Positions 14,216 to 14,334 of a DNA stretch of 14,334 bases are shown here, piece by piece. The stretch is from Anaerorhabdus sp036641015 (GTDB taxonomy: Bacteria; Bacillota_I; Bacilli_A; Erysipelotrichales; Erysipelotrichaceae). The notes beneath the pieces were generated by a model, which saw only the letters and a program-made list of their open reading frames with translations, made no database searches and was not told where the DNA came from. The translations under genes and the position numbers were made by a program. Each line of letters opens with the position of its first letter. Position 1 is the stretch's first letter. The DNA lies in the NCBI RefSeq assembly GCF_036641015.1, contig NZ_JAVWFO010000046.1:1-14334 (forward strand), read 5' to 3'.

Positions 14216-14334
14216 CTATTTGTTTTTAACGTTGTAGAAAGCTTGACGTCCAAGATATTTTGCAACAGTTCCTAATTCGTCTTCAATACGGATTAATTGG
14301 TTGTATTTTGCAATACGGTCTGTACGAGACATTG
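14216..14334 (-). CDS. eno: Enolase, C-terminal fragment cut by the window edge
   Basis: Only the last 39 codons are inside the window. They read MSRTDRIAKYNQLIR, then IEDELG, and end with LGRQAFYNVKNK and a TAG stop. SRTDRIAKYNQLLRIE is the highly conserved C-terminal block of bacterial enolase, which converts 2-phosphoglycerate to phosphoenolpyruvate in glycolysis. The gene continues beyond 14334 on the minus strand; nothing suggests it is broken. Confidence 0.93.
   Translation of the reverse strand, partial: MSRTDRIAKYNQLIRIEDELGTVAKYLGRQAFYNVKNK

Overview
The window is AT-rich DNA (roughly 30% G+C by eye) with short intergenic gaps, strong GGAGG-type ribosome binding sites, CCA-encoding tRNA genes and TGA used only as a stop. 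The gene set fits a low-GC, single-membrane Bacillota; the overall look suggests Erysipelotrichia or relatives, but genus cannot be fixed from here. Almost everything is on the minus strand; the one plus-strand gene is a Crp/Fnr regulator.

Layout on the plus-strand scale: 1-320 holds three tRNAs (Lys-CTT, Glu-TTC, Asn-GTT), all minus strand. 417-4493 is a tightly overlapping minus-strand operon, read in the order CydD-like ABC half-transporter, CydC-like half-transporter, YgbA/'nitrous oxide-stimulated promoter' family protein, YbaN/DUF454 membrane protein. It is preceded by a promoter with two matching dyad operators. 4600-5967 is a MATE efflux pump. 6104-7125 is a two-gene unit, lytic transglycosylase then RpiB. 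7223-7780 is an HdeD/DUF308 membrane protein. 7910-8602 is an Fe-S protein divergent from the Crp/Fnr regulator (8687-9352), with one palindrome between them. 9349-12233 is the classic translation-rescue/RNA-decay/secretion block smpB-rnr-secG. 12466-12993 is a Cys-rich lipoprotein, 13205-14104 a spore-photoproduct-lyase-like radical SAM protein, and 14216-14334 the 3' end of enolase. The eno-secG-rnr-smpB order is a conserved Bacillota arrangement; here the lipoprotein and radical SAM genes sit between eno and secG.

The most interesting parts are the cydDC-ygbA-ybaN operon with its paired operators, which I read as a redox, heme or nitrosative-stress unit, and the Crp/Fnr-Fe-S protein pair. 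In that pair the single palindrome falls exactly where a class II activator would sit for one promoter and in the initial transcribed region of the other. Both functional readings are inferences from family knowledge plus site geometry. I see no CRISPR array, insertion sequence, prophage or defence island.
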